Below, piece by piece: positions 16,272 through 23,319 of a DNA stretch of 64,000 nt. A program made the position numbers and the translations under genes. Under the pieces are notes generated by a model, which worked only from the letters and a program-made list of their open reading frames with translations, was not told the DNA's origin and did not search any database. Position 1 is the first letter of the stretch, and every line of letters starts with the position of its first letter. This DNA comes from Zoogloea sp021286885 (GTDB lineage Bacteria; Pseudomonadota; Gammaproteobacteria; Burkholderiales; Rhodocyclaceae): the NCBI RefSeq assembly GCF_041915215.1, contig NZ_JAYSBV010000018.1; one strand, 5' to 3'.

Positions 16272-16276
16272 GTCAA
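16247..16276 (-). promoter_or_regulatory. Promoter of the membrane protein/lipoprotein/regulator operon
   Basis: On the minus strand a perfect -35 TTGACA (16276-16271) and a -10 TAAACT (16252-16247) are spaced 18 nt apart. One palindrome fills the spacer and the other covers the -10 edge and start point (near 16240). Binding by a repressor would block RNA polymerase at both. Confidence 0.6.
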
Positions 16277-16370
16277 CCCGGGTGCCCTACCCCGAAACCC
16301 GTCTGAAGCTTTGGCCCCCAGCCGCTACAATGGGCGGACTCTTCATTTACCTGTATGGATGTTCTCCCCC

Positions 16371-17279
16371 ATGTGGTTCCGCAATCTCCAGATCTATCGT
16401 CTTCCCGAAAACTGGGCCCTGGATGTCGACACGCTCCAGGACACGCTGGCGGCCCGGCCTTTCGTGGCCTGCGGCTCCCAGGACATGCTGAGCCGGGGCT
16501 GGGTGTCGCCCACCCGCGATGACCGCTTTGTGCTGGCGGTGCAGGGCCAGTTTCTGGTGAGCCTGCAGGTGGAGCAGAAGCTGCTGCCCGCCTCGGTGGT
16601 TAACCAGGTGGCCAGCGACCGGGCCGAAGAGATCGAGGCCCAGCAAGGCTACAAGCCGGGTCGCAAGCAGATGAAGGAGATCAAGGACGCGGTGCTCCAG
16701 GAGCTCCTGCCCCGCGCCTTTGCCCGGCGGCGCAAGGTGTTTGCCTGGATTGCCCCCCGGGAAGGCTGGCTGGTCGTGGATGCGGCGAGCCCCGCCCGGG
16801 CCGAGGAAATGCTCGAAGCCCTGCGCGATGTGCTGGACGAACTGCCCGCCAAGTTGCTCCAGACCCGCCAGTCGCCGGTGTCGCTGATGAGCGGCTGGCT
16901 GGCCGCCCACGAAGCCGCGCCGGGCTTCAGCATCGACCAGGATTGCGAACTGCGTTCGGTGAGCGATGAAAAGGCGGCGGTGCGCTACGTGCGTCACGCC
17001 CTGGACGGGCAGGACGTGCAGGATCACCTGGCCGCCGGCAAGCTGCCGACCCGCCTCGCGCTGACCTTCGACGACCGGGTGTCGTTTGTGCTGACCGAAA
17101 AGCTGGAGGTGAAGCGCCTGGCCTTCCTGGATGTGATCAAGGAAGAAGCCGAGCGCCAGGCCGATCTGGCCGACATGCAGATCGAGGCCGATTTTGCGCT
17201 GATGAGCGGCGAGCTGCTGCGCCTGATCCCGGCCCTGATCGGGGTGCTTGGGGGCGAGCAGGGCGAGGCTCAGGGCTGA
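16371..17279 (+). CDS. rdgC: Recombination-associated protein RdgC
   Basis: A 302-residue protein, the normal RdgC length. It begins MWFRNLQIYRLP and contains CGSQDMLSRGWVSP (about 32-45), the GYKPGRKQMKEIKD segment (about 95-108) and ALPRAF-type helix (ELLPRAFARRRKVFAWI). RdgC forms a ring dimer on double-stranded DNA and limits RecA action. The ATG at 16371 matches the family start; a longer frame from 16311 does not. It is transcribed away from the palindrome-controlled operon and is followed by its own terminator. Confidence 0.93.
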   Translation: MWFRNLQIYRLPENWALDVDTLQDTLAARPFVACGSQDMLSRGWVSPTRDDRFVLAVQGQFLVSLQVEQKLLPASVVNQVASDRAEEIEAQQGYKPGRKQMKEIKDAVLQELLPRAFARRRKVFAWIAPREGWLVVDAASPARAEEMLEALRDVLDELPAKLLQTRQSPVSLMSGWLAAHEAAPGFSIDQDCELRSVSDEKAAVRYVRHALDGQDVQDHLAAGKLPTRLALTFDDRVSFVLTEKLEVKRLAFLDVIKEEAERQADLADMQIEADFALMSGELLRLIPALIGVLGGEQGEAQG

Positions 17280-17355
17280 CCCCCTTGCAGCCACTGTTTT
17301 CATTTTTCCCTCATCCCATCCCGTCTCATTTTTCTGGGCGGTGTCCTTGAGGTCG

Positions 17356-17393
17356 GGAGCTGGCGCATGCGTGCCGCCAGCTCCGATCATTTT
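17356..17393 (+). terminator. Rho-independent terminator after rdgC
   Basis: GGAGCTGGCG (17356-17365) pairs with CGCCAGCTCC (17375-17384) over a 9-nt loop, followed by a TTTT run at 17390-17393. It lies about 75 bp after the rdgC stop. Confidence 0.75.
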
Positions 17394-17723
17394 CTCCCCA
17401 TCCCTGTGCCGCAGAACTTTCAGGCGCCCCCGCGAATCGCATTGTTTATTCAAATCGAATTAACTGAAAAAATTGTATTAGCTGTGCGATTTGATTGATT
17501 TTGTTATCTCAATGCCATTAATTTTTGTAAATTAATTGTGCAGGCATTGAGGTTGGGCGTTTCGAATGGTTAAGTCGGATTTCGGTTGATTGCCGTATTC
17601 GATGGGCGCTGGTTTTGTGCCAATTCCGTGTGTGCATCTGGTGCTGGTTTGTAATTACGTGTAATTCAAACTACAGCGTAAAGAGTGATACGGGCCGGTG
17701 CACGATTTGGCTTAGGGGAATAG
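17394..17723. other. AT-rich intergenic region before the PEP-CTERM gene
   Basis: This stretch of about 330 bp is markedly richer in A and T than the rest of the window and holds no supportable gene. It includes an AT-only dyad, ATTAATTT and AAATTAAT (17517-17536, 4-nt loop). I found no convincing promoter. It probably serves as the control region of the PEP-CTERM gene, and its composition suggests acquired DNA or a silencer-bound region. Confidence 0.55.
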
Positions 17724-18299
17724 ATGAAACGCCTTGTAACTACTGCTGCCTTAACATTGCTTGCAGGGACTTCCCATGCAATACAAGTGCTACCCAATGG
17801 AAACCTGTTTGATTTGGGAAGCTATGCGGCTGGAACCTATATTCTGACGGGCTCGGGTCAGATCGATTTGTGCGGCAACGGGACTTTTGGCATGTTGCCA
17901 GACGGGATGCCGGTCACCACAGTAACCTGTCTGCGCTATGGGACAGACTTCAACCCTGCTGGATCATTTACTGCAGATGGGCTTTGGGGGCGGGCGGGGT
18001 CCAATGCAAAGATTGGCGCCCTGATTGCCACGCTCAATCCGAATGCTTTTTCCAGTAACAATCCCAGTTCAACACAGGCGGATGACTGGTTTTTTGTGGG
18101 GTATTCGGCCACCGTCACACTCCCAGTGGCCGGGCATATCTATGCTGCTGTGAATGACACCTACTACCCCAACGATACGGGTGCCTTCAACGTGACGGTG
18201 CATGCGGTGCCAGAAACGGGCTCCTTGGCCCTTGTGGCGGCGGGCTTGGGGCTGCTGGGCAGGCGGCGTCGTCAGTCATCGGCATCCAGCAGCGCGTAG
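17724..18299 (+). CDS. PEP-CTERM sorting-domain protein with a VPETG motif
   Basis: A 191-residue exported protein. Residues 1-19 (MKRLVTTAALTLLAGTSHA) are a Sec signal peptide. The middle is a beta-rich domain with a likely disulfide pair (LCGNG and TCLRYG). The C terminus has the PEP-CTERM layout: VPETGSLALVAAGLGLLG, then RRRR and a short serine-rich tail. The usual motif is VPEP; here the second proline is threonine. Exosortase (EpsH/XrtA) recognises such tails and anchors the protein for export with an exopolysaccharide. An AGGGGA ribosome-binding site precedes the ATG. No exosortase gene is in the window. Confidence 0.85.
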   Translation: MKRLVTTAALTLLAGTSHAIQVLPNGNLFDLGSYAAGTYILTGSGQIDLCGNGTFGMLPDGMPVTTVTCLRYGTDFNPAGSFTADGLWGRAGSNAKIGALIATLNPNAFSSNNPSSTQADDWFFVGYSATVTLPVAGHIYAAVNDTYYPNDTGAFNVTVHAVPETGSLALVAAGLGLLGRRRRQSSASSSA

Positions 18300-18371
18300 T
18301 TGGGATGCTGAATGCCCTGGCCCGGCCGGGCCCGTGCGGATGCAGGGGTCGGCCGGTTGCGCGGGATGTTT

Positions 18372-18944
18372 TTACATGTGCAGCAGTGCGGCAGCGGCCA
18401 GACCGCAGCCGCCCACGGCAACGGCCACCGAGCTGATTTCCAGCCACTTGCGGCGGGTCAGCAAGGTGATGGCGGCCAGCGAAATGGCCACTTGCAGGGC
18501 GGTCATGGCCTGGGCCCAGCGGTGGTGCAGGTGCATGGCGTGGTCGCTGTGCTCTTCGGATTCCTTGGCTTCGGCCTCAAGCGCTTCGGCCTTGTCCTTG
18601 ATTTCCTGCTTTTCCTGCTTGTAGCGGGCGACTTCTGCCTTGTACTTTTCCTGGGCGTCGCCGCTGGTGAGGGCCAGGGCCAGCTCGGCGATGTTCTGCT
18701 TGCTGCTCTTGGACTGGTAGTAGCCCCACTGGTTGGAGGCCTCGGTCTTGCGGATCGCGGCTTCGTTCTTGTACATCAGCGCATCGTTCTGGGTCGCGCC
18801 GCCCATGTAGCCAAACAGGGCGCCCAGGGTGGCAAAGACGGCGGTCATGGCCGCGATGCGGGAGGCGAAGGGGTCTTCCCCGTGGGCGGCATGCTCTACC
18901 GCGTGGTCGTGGGGGCCGTGAACGTGAAAGTGATGTCCGGACAT
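18372..18944 (-). CDS. DUF4337 domain membrane protein
   Basis: A 190-residue protein. A histidine-rich N terminus (HHFHVHGPHDHAVEHAAHG, about 4-22) precedes a membrane helix (AAMTAVFATLGALFGYMGG), a charged coiled coil (about 85-140, KYKAEVARYKQEKQEIKDK) and two C-terminal helices. This matches DUF4337 proteins, whose function is unknown. The start MSGHHFHVHG is preferred to one 36 bp upstream. The His cluster could bind metal. Confidence 0.75.
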   Translation of the reverse strand: MSGHHFHVHGPHDHAVEHAAHGEDPFASRIAAMTAVFATLGALFGYMGGATQNDALMYKNEAAIRKTEASNQWGYYQSKSSKQNIAELALALTSGDAQEKYKAEVARYKQEKQEIKDKAEALEAEAKESEEHSDHAMHLHHRWAQAMTALQVAISLAAITLLTRRKWLEISSVAVAVGGCGLAAAALLHM

Positions 18945-19050
18945 TGCGCTCTCTCCAGGGGCGGGTGCGGGGGCACCCAAGGGTGATTTTCAAGGCCCGG
19001 ATTGTAGGCCTGCCAAATGGTAAAAAATCAAGTCCTGGCGCAGCGGGCGT

Positions 19051-19236
19051 TTAGAGGCGGGGCGGGTGGTACTGGGGCACCCAGGCCCAGCGGGGCTTTT
19101 CGTGGGCGTTTAGCGGATTGGGGGTGTCTTGGGCCTGGGGAATGCCCATGGGCAAGAGCATGCCCTCTTCGGGCAGATGGTGTCCGAGCCAGATGAACAG
19201 GGATGCACCCAGCAGCAGCAGGTAGCGCTTACGCAT
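19051..19236 (-). CDS. Small hypothetical membrane-anchored protein
   Basis: A 61-residue frame with a positively charged start and a hydrophobic segment (KRYLLLLGASLFIWLGHHL), then a proline-rich soluble tail. No family is recognised and the ribosome-binding site is weak. It fills a gap that would otherwise be empty, between the DUF4337 and kinase-like genes. It may be real or chance. Confidence 0.4.
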   Translation of the reverse strand: MRKRYLLLLGASLFIWLGHHLPEEGMLLPMGIPQAQDTPNPLNAHEKPRWAWVPQYHPPRL

Positions 19237-19347
19237 GGCAAGGTGATTGTTGATTATGTGATTTTTATTGGATCACAGGGATGTTACGGCTGTCAGTGAC
19301 CCAGTGCATTGAGGCCAGCCGGGCCCTCCTTGAATGGGTTGGAGGCA

Positions 19348-19935
19348 TCAGGCCAGAAACACCGGGTCGGAAAAAACCAGCGTTCCATCGGCCCGCATCA
19401 TCAGGTTGCGGGGGTTGAGCAGATCGGGCTGCACCGGGTAGTCCTCGATGAAGTCCGAGAGGGCCGCAATGGCCTGCAGGATGCCCGGGGGCAGGCTGGC
19501 CGGAGGCGATTGGGTCAGGTGGTAGAGGGCCATGCGCCCGCGCTCCGGGCCCATGTTGGCCCAGTGTTCGCAGGCCGCCCAATAGGCGTCGGCCAGGGTG
19601 CGGGCCACCTGCTGGGCCGGGCCGCTGATGGGGCGGAGGTGTTCCAGCTCCACCAGCCGGAAGGTGTAGCCGTTGCTGGCTTCGCCGATGGGGCCGTGAT
19701 CCCGGAAAACCTGCGGGAAATGGGGCCCCCGGGGGCGGTCGTCGGCGGTCAGGTAAAAATAGTCGGCGGGGGAACTGAGCACTTTGAATACTCGCTCCCC
19801 GTCGCCTCCATCCAGCACGATGGAGGATTCCCCCCGTCCCAGCTCGCGCAGACCCCGCAGCAGCGGGTGATCCGGTACCGGATCGGGCAACTCGCGCAGG
19901 GGCTGGCCATCGCCAGTGGGCGGGGGAATGCTCAT
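19348..19935 (-). CDS. Short protein-kinase-fold protein, function unknown
   Basis: A 195-residue protein with the sparse hallmarks of a kinase fold. There is a glycine-rich loop-like LGRGESSIVL (about 32-41), a lysine in the next strand (VFKVLS, K51), a catalytic-loop-like PDLLNPRNLM (D171, N177) and a metal-site-like SDP (D190) exactly 13 residues after N177. The N-lobe helix is compressed and the C-terminal lobe is missing after the metal site, so activity is uncertain. It is 9 bp downstream of fabI and probably co-transcribed with it. It might be a pseudokinase or an aminoglycoside-phosphotransferase relative. Confidence 0.6.
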   Translation of the reverse strand: MSIPPPTGDGQPLRELPDPVPDHPLLRGLRELGRGESSIVLDGGDGERVFKVLSSPADYFYLTADDRPRGPHFPQVFRDHGPIGEASNGYTFRLVELEHLRPISGPAQQVARTLADAYWAACEHWANMGPERGRMALYHLTQSPPASLPPGILQAIAALSDFIEDYPVQPDLLNPRNLMMRADGTLVFSDPVFLA

Positions 19936-19944
19936 GGGCGGATC

Positions 19945-20724
19945 TCAGCCGACGATGTTGTAGCCGGCATCCACAAAGTGCACGCCGCCGCTCAGGTTGC
20001 GGCCCGCATCCGAGACCAGGAAGGCGGTCAGGGCGCCGATGTCTTCCGGGGTCACGAGGCGGTGCAGGGGGGAGCGATCCACGGCGGTGGCCATCAGCCC
20101 GTCAAAGCCGGCGATGCCGGAGGCGGCGCGGGTCATCAGGGGGCCCGGGGAAATGGCGTTAACGCGAATGTTCTTCACGCCCAGTTCATAGGCCATGTAG
20201 CGGGTGGCGGCTTCGAGGGCGGCCTTGCACAGACCCATCACGCCGTAGTTGGCGATCACCTTTTCGCTGCCCAGGTAGGTCATGGTGATGAGGGAACCGC
20301 CACCGGCCTTTTCCAGCAGGGGTTCGGCCTTGCGGGCGAGGCGCACGAAGGAGTGGGTGGAAACGTCCATGGCCAGGGCAAAGCCGTCGGCGGAGGTATC
20401 CACCACCCGGCCATGCAGGTCGTCGCGCTTGGCGAAGGCCATGCTGTGAATCGCAAAGTCCAGCTTGCCGAACTGGGCGTCGATGCTGTCGAACACCGCA
20501 TCCAGGGTTTCCGGGCGGGTCACGTCCATCAGTTGCACGTGCTGGATGCCCAGGCGCTTGATGATGGGCTCGATGAAGGCCAGGGTCTTGTCGTTCTGGT
20601 AGGTGATGACCAGCTGGGCGCCAGCATCCACGCAGGCTTCGGCGACGCCGGTGGAGATGGATTTTTCGTTGGCGATACCGGTGATCAGACCGACCTTGCC
20701 TTCCAGATTGATGAGGGATTTCAT
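19945..20724 (-). CDS. fabI: Enoyl-[acyl-carrier-protein] reductase FabI
   Basis: A 259-residue short-chain dehydrogenase of the FabI type. The nucleotide site is LITGIANEKSISTGVAEA and the catalytic region is TYLGSEKVIANYGVMGLCKA, with the FabI Tyr-x6-Lys spacing; RVNAISPGPLMTRAASGI follows. It performs the last reduction of the fatty-acid elongation cycle with NADH or NADPH. The start MKSLINLEGKVG is set by homology; a 14-residue longer reading is not typical. The GIANEKSI variant differs from the GIASNRSI form of enterobacterial FabI. Confidence 0.92.
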   Translation of the reverse strand: MKSLINLEGKVGLITGIANEKSISTGVAEACVDAGAQLVITYQNDKTLAFIEPIIKRLGIQHVQLMDVTRPETLDAVFDSIDAQFGKLDFAIHSMAFAKRDDLHGRVVDTSADGFALAMDVSTHSFVRLARKAEPLLEKAGGGSLITMTYLGSEKVIANYGVMGLCKAALEAATRYMAYELGVKNIRVNAISPGPLMTRAASGIAGFDGLMATAVDRSPLHRLVTPEDIGALTAFLVSDAGRNLSGGVHFVDAGYNIVG

Positions 20725-20869
20725 GGTGGGGGGGACTCCAGATGGAAAAATTCTGCACTGCAACAAAGGATGAACTTAGAATAGCCCGAGAACATTGCAG
20801 TTCCGTCTTTTTCCCTTAACAAATTTACATAACGCTACCTTGAGCCACGGCTCGTCCGGGGATGTTGCG

Positions 20870-21397
20870 ATGCGTCAAGTAAACCCGCTAAAAGCCGTTG
20901 ATACGACCGTGTTTCCACCCGCGATGGGGGAGGGGCTTGTGTACCTGTTTCTGGATTTCGATGGGGTGACTCACCCCTGGGGCGAGGTGGAGGATTTCCG
21001 CTGTCTGCCCATGCTTGAAGACGTGCTGCGGGATTACCCGGAAACCCGGGTGGTGATTTCCTCCGACTGGCGCACCTTGTTTTCGCTGCCCAAGCTGGTG
21101 GCGCGCTTTGCGCCCGACATCCAGCCCCGGGTGGTGGATGCCACTCCCACCCTGTTTGCCCGGCGCCCCGAAGAATTGCGCGGCTTGCGGGAGCGGGAGG
21201 CCCTGCTGTGGCTGGAGCGCAAGGCCCCCGGCGCGCCCTGGCTGGCGATTGATGATGCGCCCGGCAATTGGCCGACCAAGGAGCGCCTGGTGCTCACCGA
21301 TTTCAAGCAGGGTTTCACCAGCGAAGATGGCAGCCGGTTGCGGCAGCTGCTGGATGGGCTGCGGGCGGCCATGGTGGCAGTGCCCCAGACGGCCTGA
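20870..21397 (+). CDS. HAD-domain (HAD_18-like) protein
   Basis: A 175-residue protein with YLFLDFDGVTHPWG (HAD motif I, D-x-D), ETRVVISSDWRTLF (motif II with Ser) and WLAIDDAP (motif III/IV). It lacks a large cap, as in the HAD_18 family found widely in Betaproteobacteria, whose substrates are unknown. The start at 20870 is judged by domain position; an upstream ATG-less frame adds 25 residues. It is divergent from fabI and convergent with srkA. Confidence 0.75.
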   Translation: MRQVNPLKAVDTTVFPPAMGEGLVYLFLDFDGVTHPWGEVEDFRCLPMLEDVLRDYPETRVVISSDWRTLFSLPKLVARFAPDIQPRVVDATPTLFARRPEELRGLREREALLWLERKAPGAPWLAIDDAPGNWPTKERLVLTDFKQGFTSEDGSRLRQLLDGLRAAMVAVPQTA

Positions 21398-21412
21398 GGG
21401 TCGCCCACGGAA

Positions 21413-21433
21413 GGCCGCCCGGGAAGGGCGGCC
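21413..21433. terminator. GC-rich hairpin between convergent genes
   Basis: GGCCGCCC (21413-21420) pairs with GGGCGGCC (21426-21433) over a 5-nt loop, between the convergent HAD and srkA genes. No T-run follows on either strand, so it may be a weak bidirectional terminator. Confidence 0.4.
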
Positions 21434-21441
21434 CTCGTGCT

Positions 21442-22428
21442 TCAGAACAGCCGCGCCAGGGCTGATTCGTCCATCAGCGCGATCTGTTCGCGCAGGGCGA
21501 GGATCATGTCCTGCCAGTAGCGTTGGGTGTTGAACCAGCCAAACGCTGCCGGGAAAGCCGGGTCTTCCCAGCGGGAGGCGATCCAGCCCGCGTAATGGAT
21601 CAGACGCAGGGTGCGCAGGGCTTCCACCAGATGCAGGCTGGCCGGGTCGAAGTCGGCAAACTGCTCGTAGCCTTCGAGTACCAGATCCAGCTGGCGCGCC
21701 ATGCTCTGGGCGTCGCCCGAGAGCAGCATCCACAGATCCTGCACCGCCGGGCCGTTGCGCGCATCGTCAAAATCCACAAAGTGCGGGCCCGCGTCGGTCC
21801 ACAGCACATTGCCCCCGTGGCAGTCCCCGTGCAGGCGCAGGAGCGGCTGTTCGCCGGCCCGCTCGTAGCAGCGGCGCACGCCCTCAAGCGCCATGTCCAC
21901 CACGCTCAGCCAGGGCGTGCGCAGCTCGTCCGGCAAAAAGGGTGAGAGCATCAGCGCATCCCGGGGCGCTTCGCCGAAGGTGTGGATGGTGAGGTCGGGC
22001 CGGTGGGTGAAGGGCTTGCGCGCGCCAATGGCGTGGATGCGCCCCATGAAGGTGCCGATCCGGCCCAGCACTTCGGGTTGTTCCAGCTCCGGCGCCCGCC
22101 CGCCCCGGCGCGGAAACAGCGCAAAGCGGAAGCCTTCGTGCTGGAGCAGGCTGCGGCCCCCAAACTCCAGGGGCGCCACGGCGGGTACTTCGGCGTCGGC
22201 CAGTTCGTGCAGGAAGCGGTGCTCCTCAAGAATGGCACTATCGCTCCAGCGGGCCGGGCGGTAAAACTTGGCGATCAGCGGTGCGCCACTGTCCATGCCC
22301 ACCTGATAGACCCGGTTTTCGTAGCTGTTGAGGGTGAGCAGTCGGCCATCGCAGGGCAGGCCGGCAGATTCGACTGCCGTGAGCACAAAATCGGGGGTCA
22401 GGGCGGCGAAGGGCAGGGGATTGTTCAT
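21442..22428 (-). CDS. srkA: Stress-response serine/threonine kinase SrkA (YihE family)
   Basis: A 328-residue aminoglycoside-phosphotransferase-fold kinase. It carries LNSYENRVYQVG (nucleotide loop), IAKFYRPARWS (Lys), HRFLHELADAEVPAVAPL, the catalytic loop LRLHGDCHGGNVLW and FVDFDDARNGPAVQDLW (metal site). SrkA/YihE counteracts stress-induced cell death in enterobacteria. The gene start overlaps the stop of the TerC-family gene upstream by 4 bp (22428), so both form an operon. Confidence 0.9.
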   Translation of the reverse strand: MNNPLPFAALTPDFVLTAVESAGLPCDGRLLTLNSYENRVYQVGMDSGAPLIAKFYRPARWSDSAILEEHRFLHELADAEVPAVAPLEFGGRSLLQHEGFRFALFPRRGGRAPELEQPEVLGRIGTFMGRIHAIGARKPFTHRPDLTIHTFGEAPRDALMLSPFLPDELRTPWLSVVDMALEGVRRCYERAGEQPLLRLHGDCHGGNVLWTDAGPHFVDFDDARNGPAVQDLWMLLSGDAQSMARQLDLVLEGYEQFADFDPASLHLVEALRTLRLIHYAGWIASRWEDPAFPAAFGWFNTQRYWQDMILALREQIALMDESALARLF

Positions 22429-23201
22429 CAGGATTTGCCCCCGGTGTGGCCTTCTTCCCGGGTATAGGCTTCATGCAGCTTCACCGGCGCGTGCTGGGCC
22501 TGGCGTTTGCGCATGCGCAGATTGAGCATTTCCACCGTCACGGCAAAGGCCATGGCCGAGTAGATGTAGCCCTTGGGCACGTGGTGGCCGCAGCCATCGG
22601 CGATCAGCACCACGCCGATCACCAGCAAGAAGGACAGGGCCAGCATTTTTACCGTCGGGTGGCGGGAGACAAAGTCACCGATGGGGCCGGAGGCGACCAT
22701 CATCAGGCCCACCGAGGCCACCACGGCGGCAATCATCACCCCCAGGTGATTCACCATGCCAATGGCGGTGATGATGGAATCCAGCGAAAACACGATGTCG
22801 ATCATGATGATCTGGGCCAGCACGGCGCCAAAGGTGGCCGCCACGCCGCTGGAGGCTTCGCCTTCCTCGCCTTCCATCAGCTGATGGACTTCCTTGGTGC
22901 TCTTCCAGACCAGGAACAGGCCGCCGCTCAGCAGGATCAGGTCGCGCCCGGAAAAGCCGTGTTCAAACAGGGTGAGCAGGGGTGTGGTGAGCCCGGCCAG
23001 CCAGGAGAGCACCGCCAGCAGTCCGATGCGCATGAACATGGCCAGGAACAGCCCGAGCCGGCGCGCAAAGGGGCGTTGCTCGGCGGGCAGCTTGTCCACC
23101 AGGATGGAAATGAAGATCACGTTGTCGATGCCCAGCACCAGCTCAAGCACGGTGAGGGTCAGGAAGGCCAGCAGCAATTGGGGGTCTAGAAGAAATTCCA
23201 T
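22428..23201 (-). CDS. TerC-family integral membrane protein (YgdQ/YkoY-like)
   Basis: A 257-residue membrane protein of the TerC family with the two diagnostic segments LELVLGIDNVIFISIL (about 18-33) and MIDIVFSLDSIITAIGM (about 132-148), each with the conserved acidic residue in the membrane. Members export metals such as manganese or take part in metalation of secreted enzymes. The start MEFLLDPQLLL is standard; longer readings would translate a polypyrimidine-rich leader (opposite 23211-23251). That leader shows no clear yybP-ykoY riboswitch. It is coupled to srkA by an ATGA overlap. Confidence 0.85.
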   Translation of the reverse strand: MEFLLDPQLLLAFLTLTVLELVLGIDNVIFISILVDKLPAEQRPFARRLGLFLAMFMRIGLLAVLSWLAGLTTPLLTLFEHGFSGRDLILLSGGLFLVWKSTKEVHQLMEGEEGEASSGVAATFGAVLAQIIMIDIVFSLDSIITAIGMVNHLGVMIAAVVASVGLMMVASGPIGDFVSRHPTVKMLALSFLLVIGVVLIADGCGHHVPKGYIYSAMAFAVTVEMLNLRMRKRQAQHAPVKLHEAYTREEGHTGGKS

Positions 23202-23319
23202 GGTCTGCTCAGGGGGAAGGGAAAAGGGGAAAAGTGGAAAAGGGGGAGGGATGCTTGGATGGTCGCACGAAAGCCGCCCCCTGACAGCCAGGGAGCGGGC
23301 GTAAATCCGGTGCGGGCAT

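Noticed and set aside
17615..17812. 65-residue frame overlapping the PEP-CTERM start
   Set aside because: Cysteine-rich AT-rich noise in a different frame from the well-supported PEP-CTERM protein.
23202..23319. yybP-ykoY manganese riboswitch before the TerC-family gene
   Set aside because: The leader is short and polypyrimidine-rich and I could not find the conserved helices of that riboswitch. A covariance-model search would settle it.
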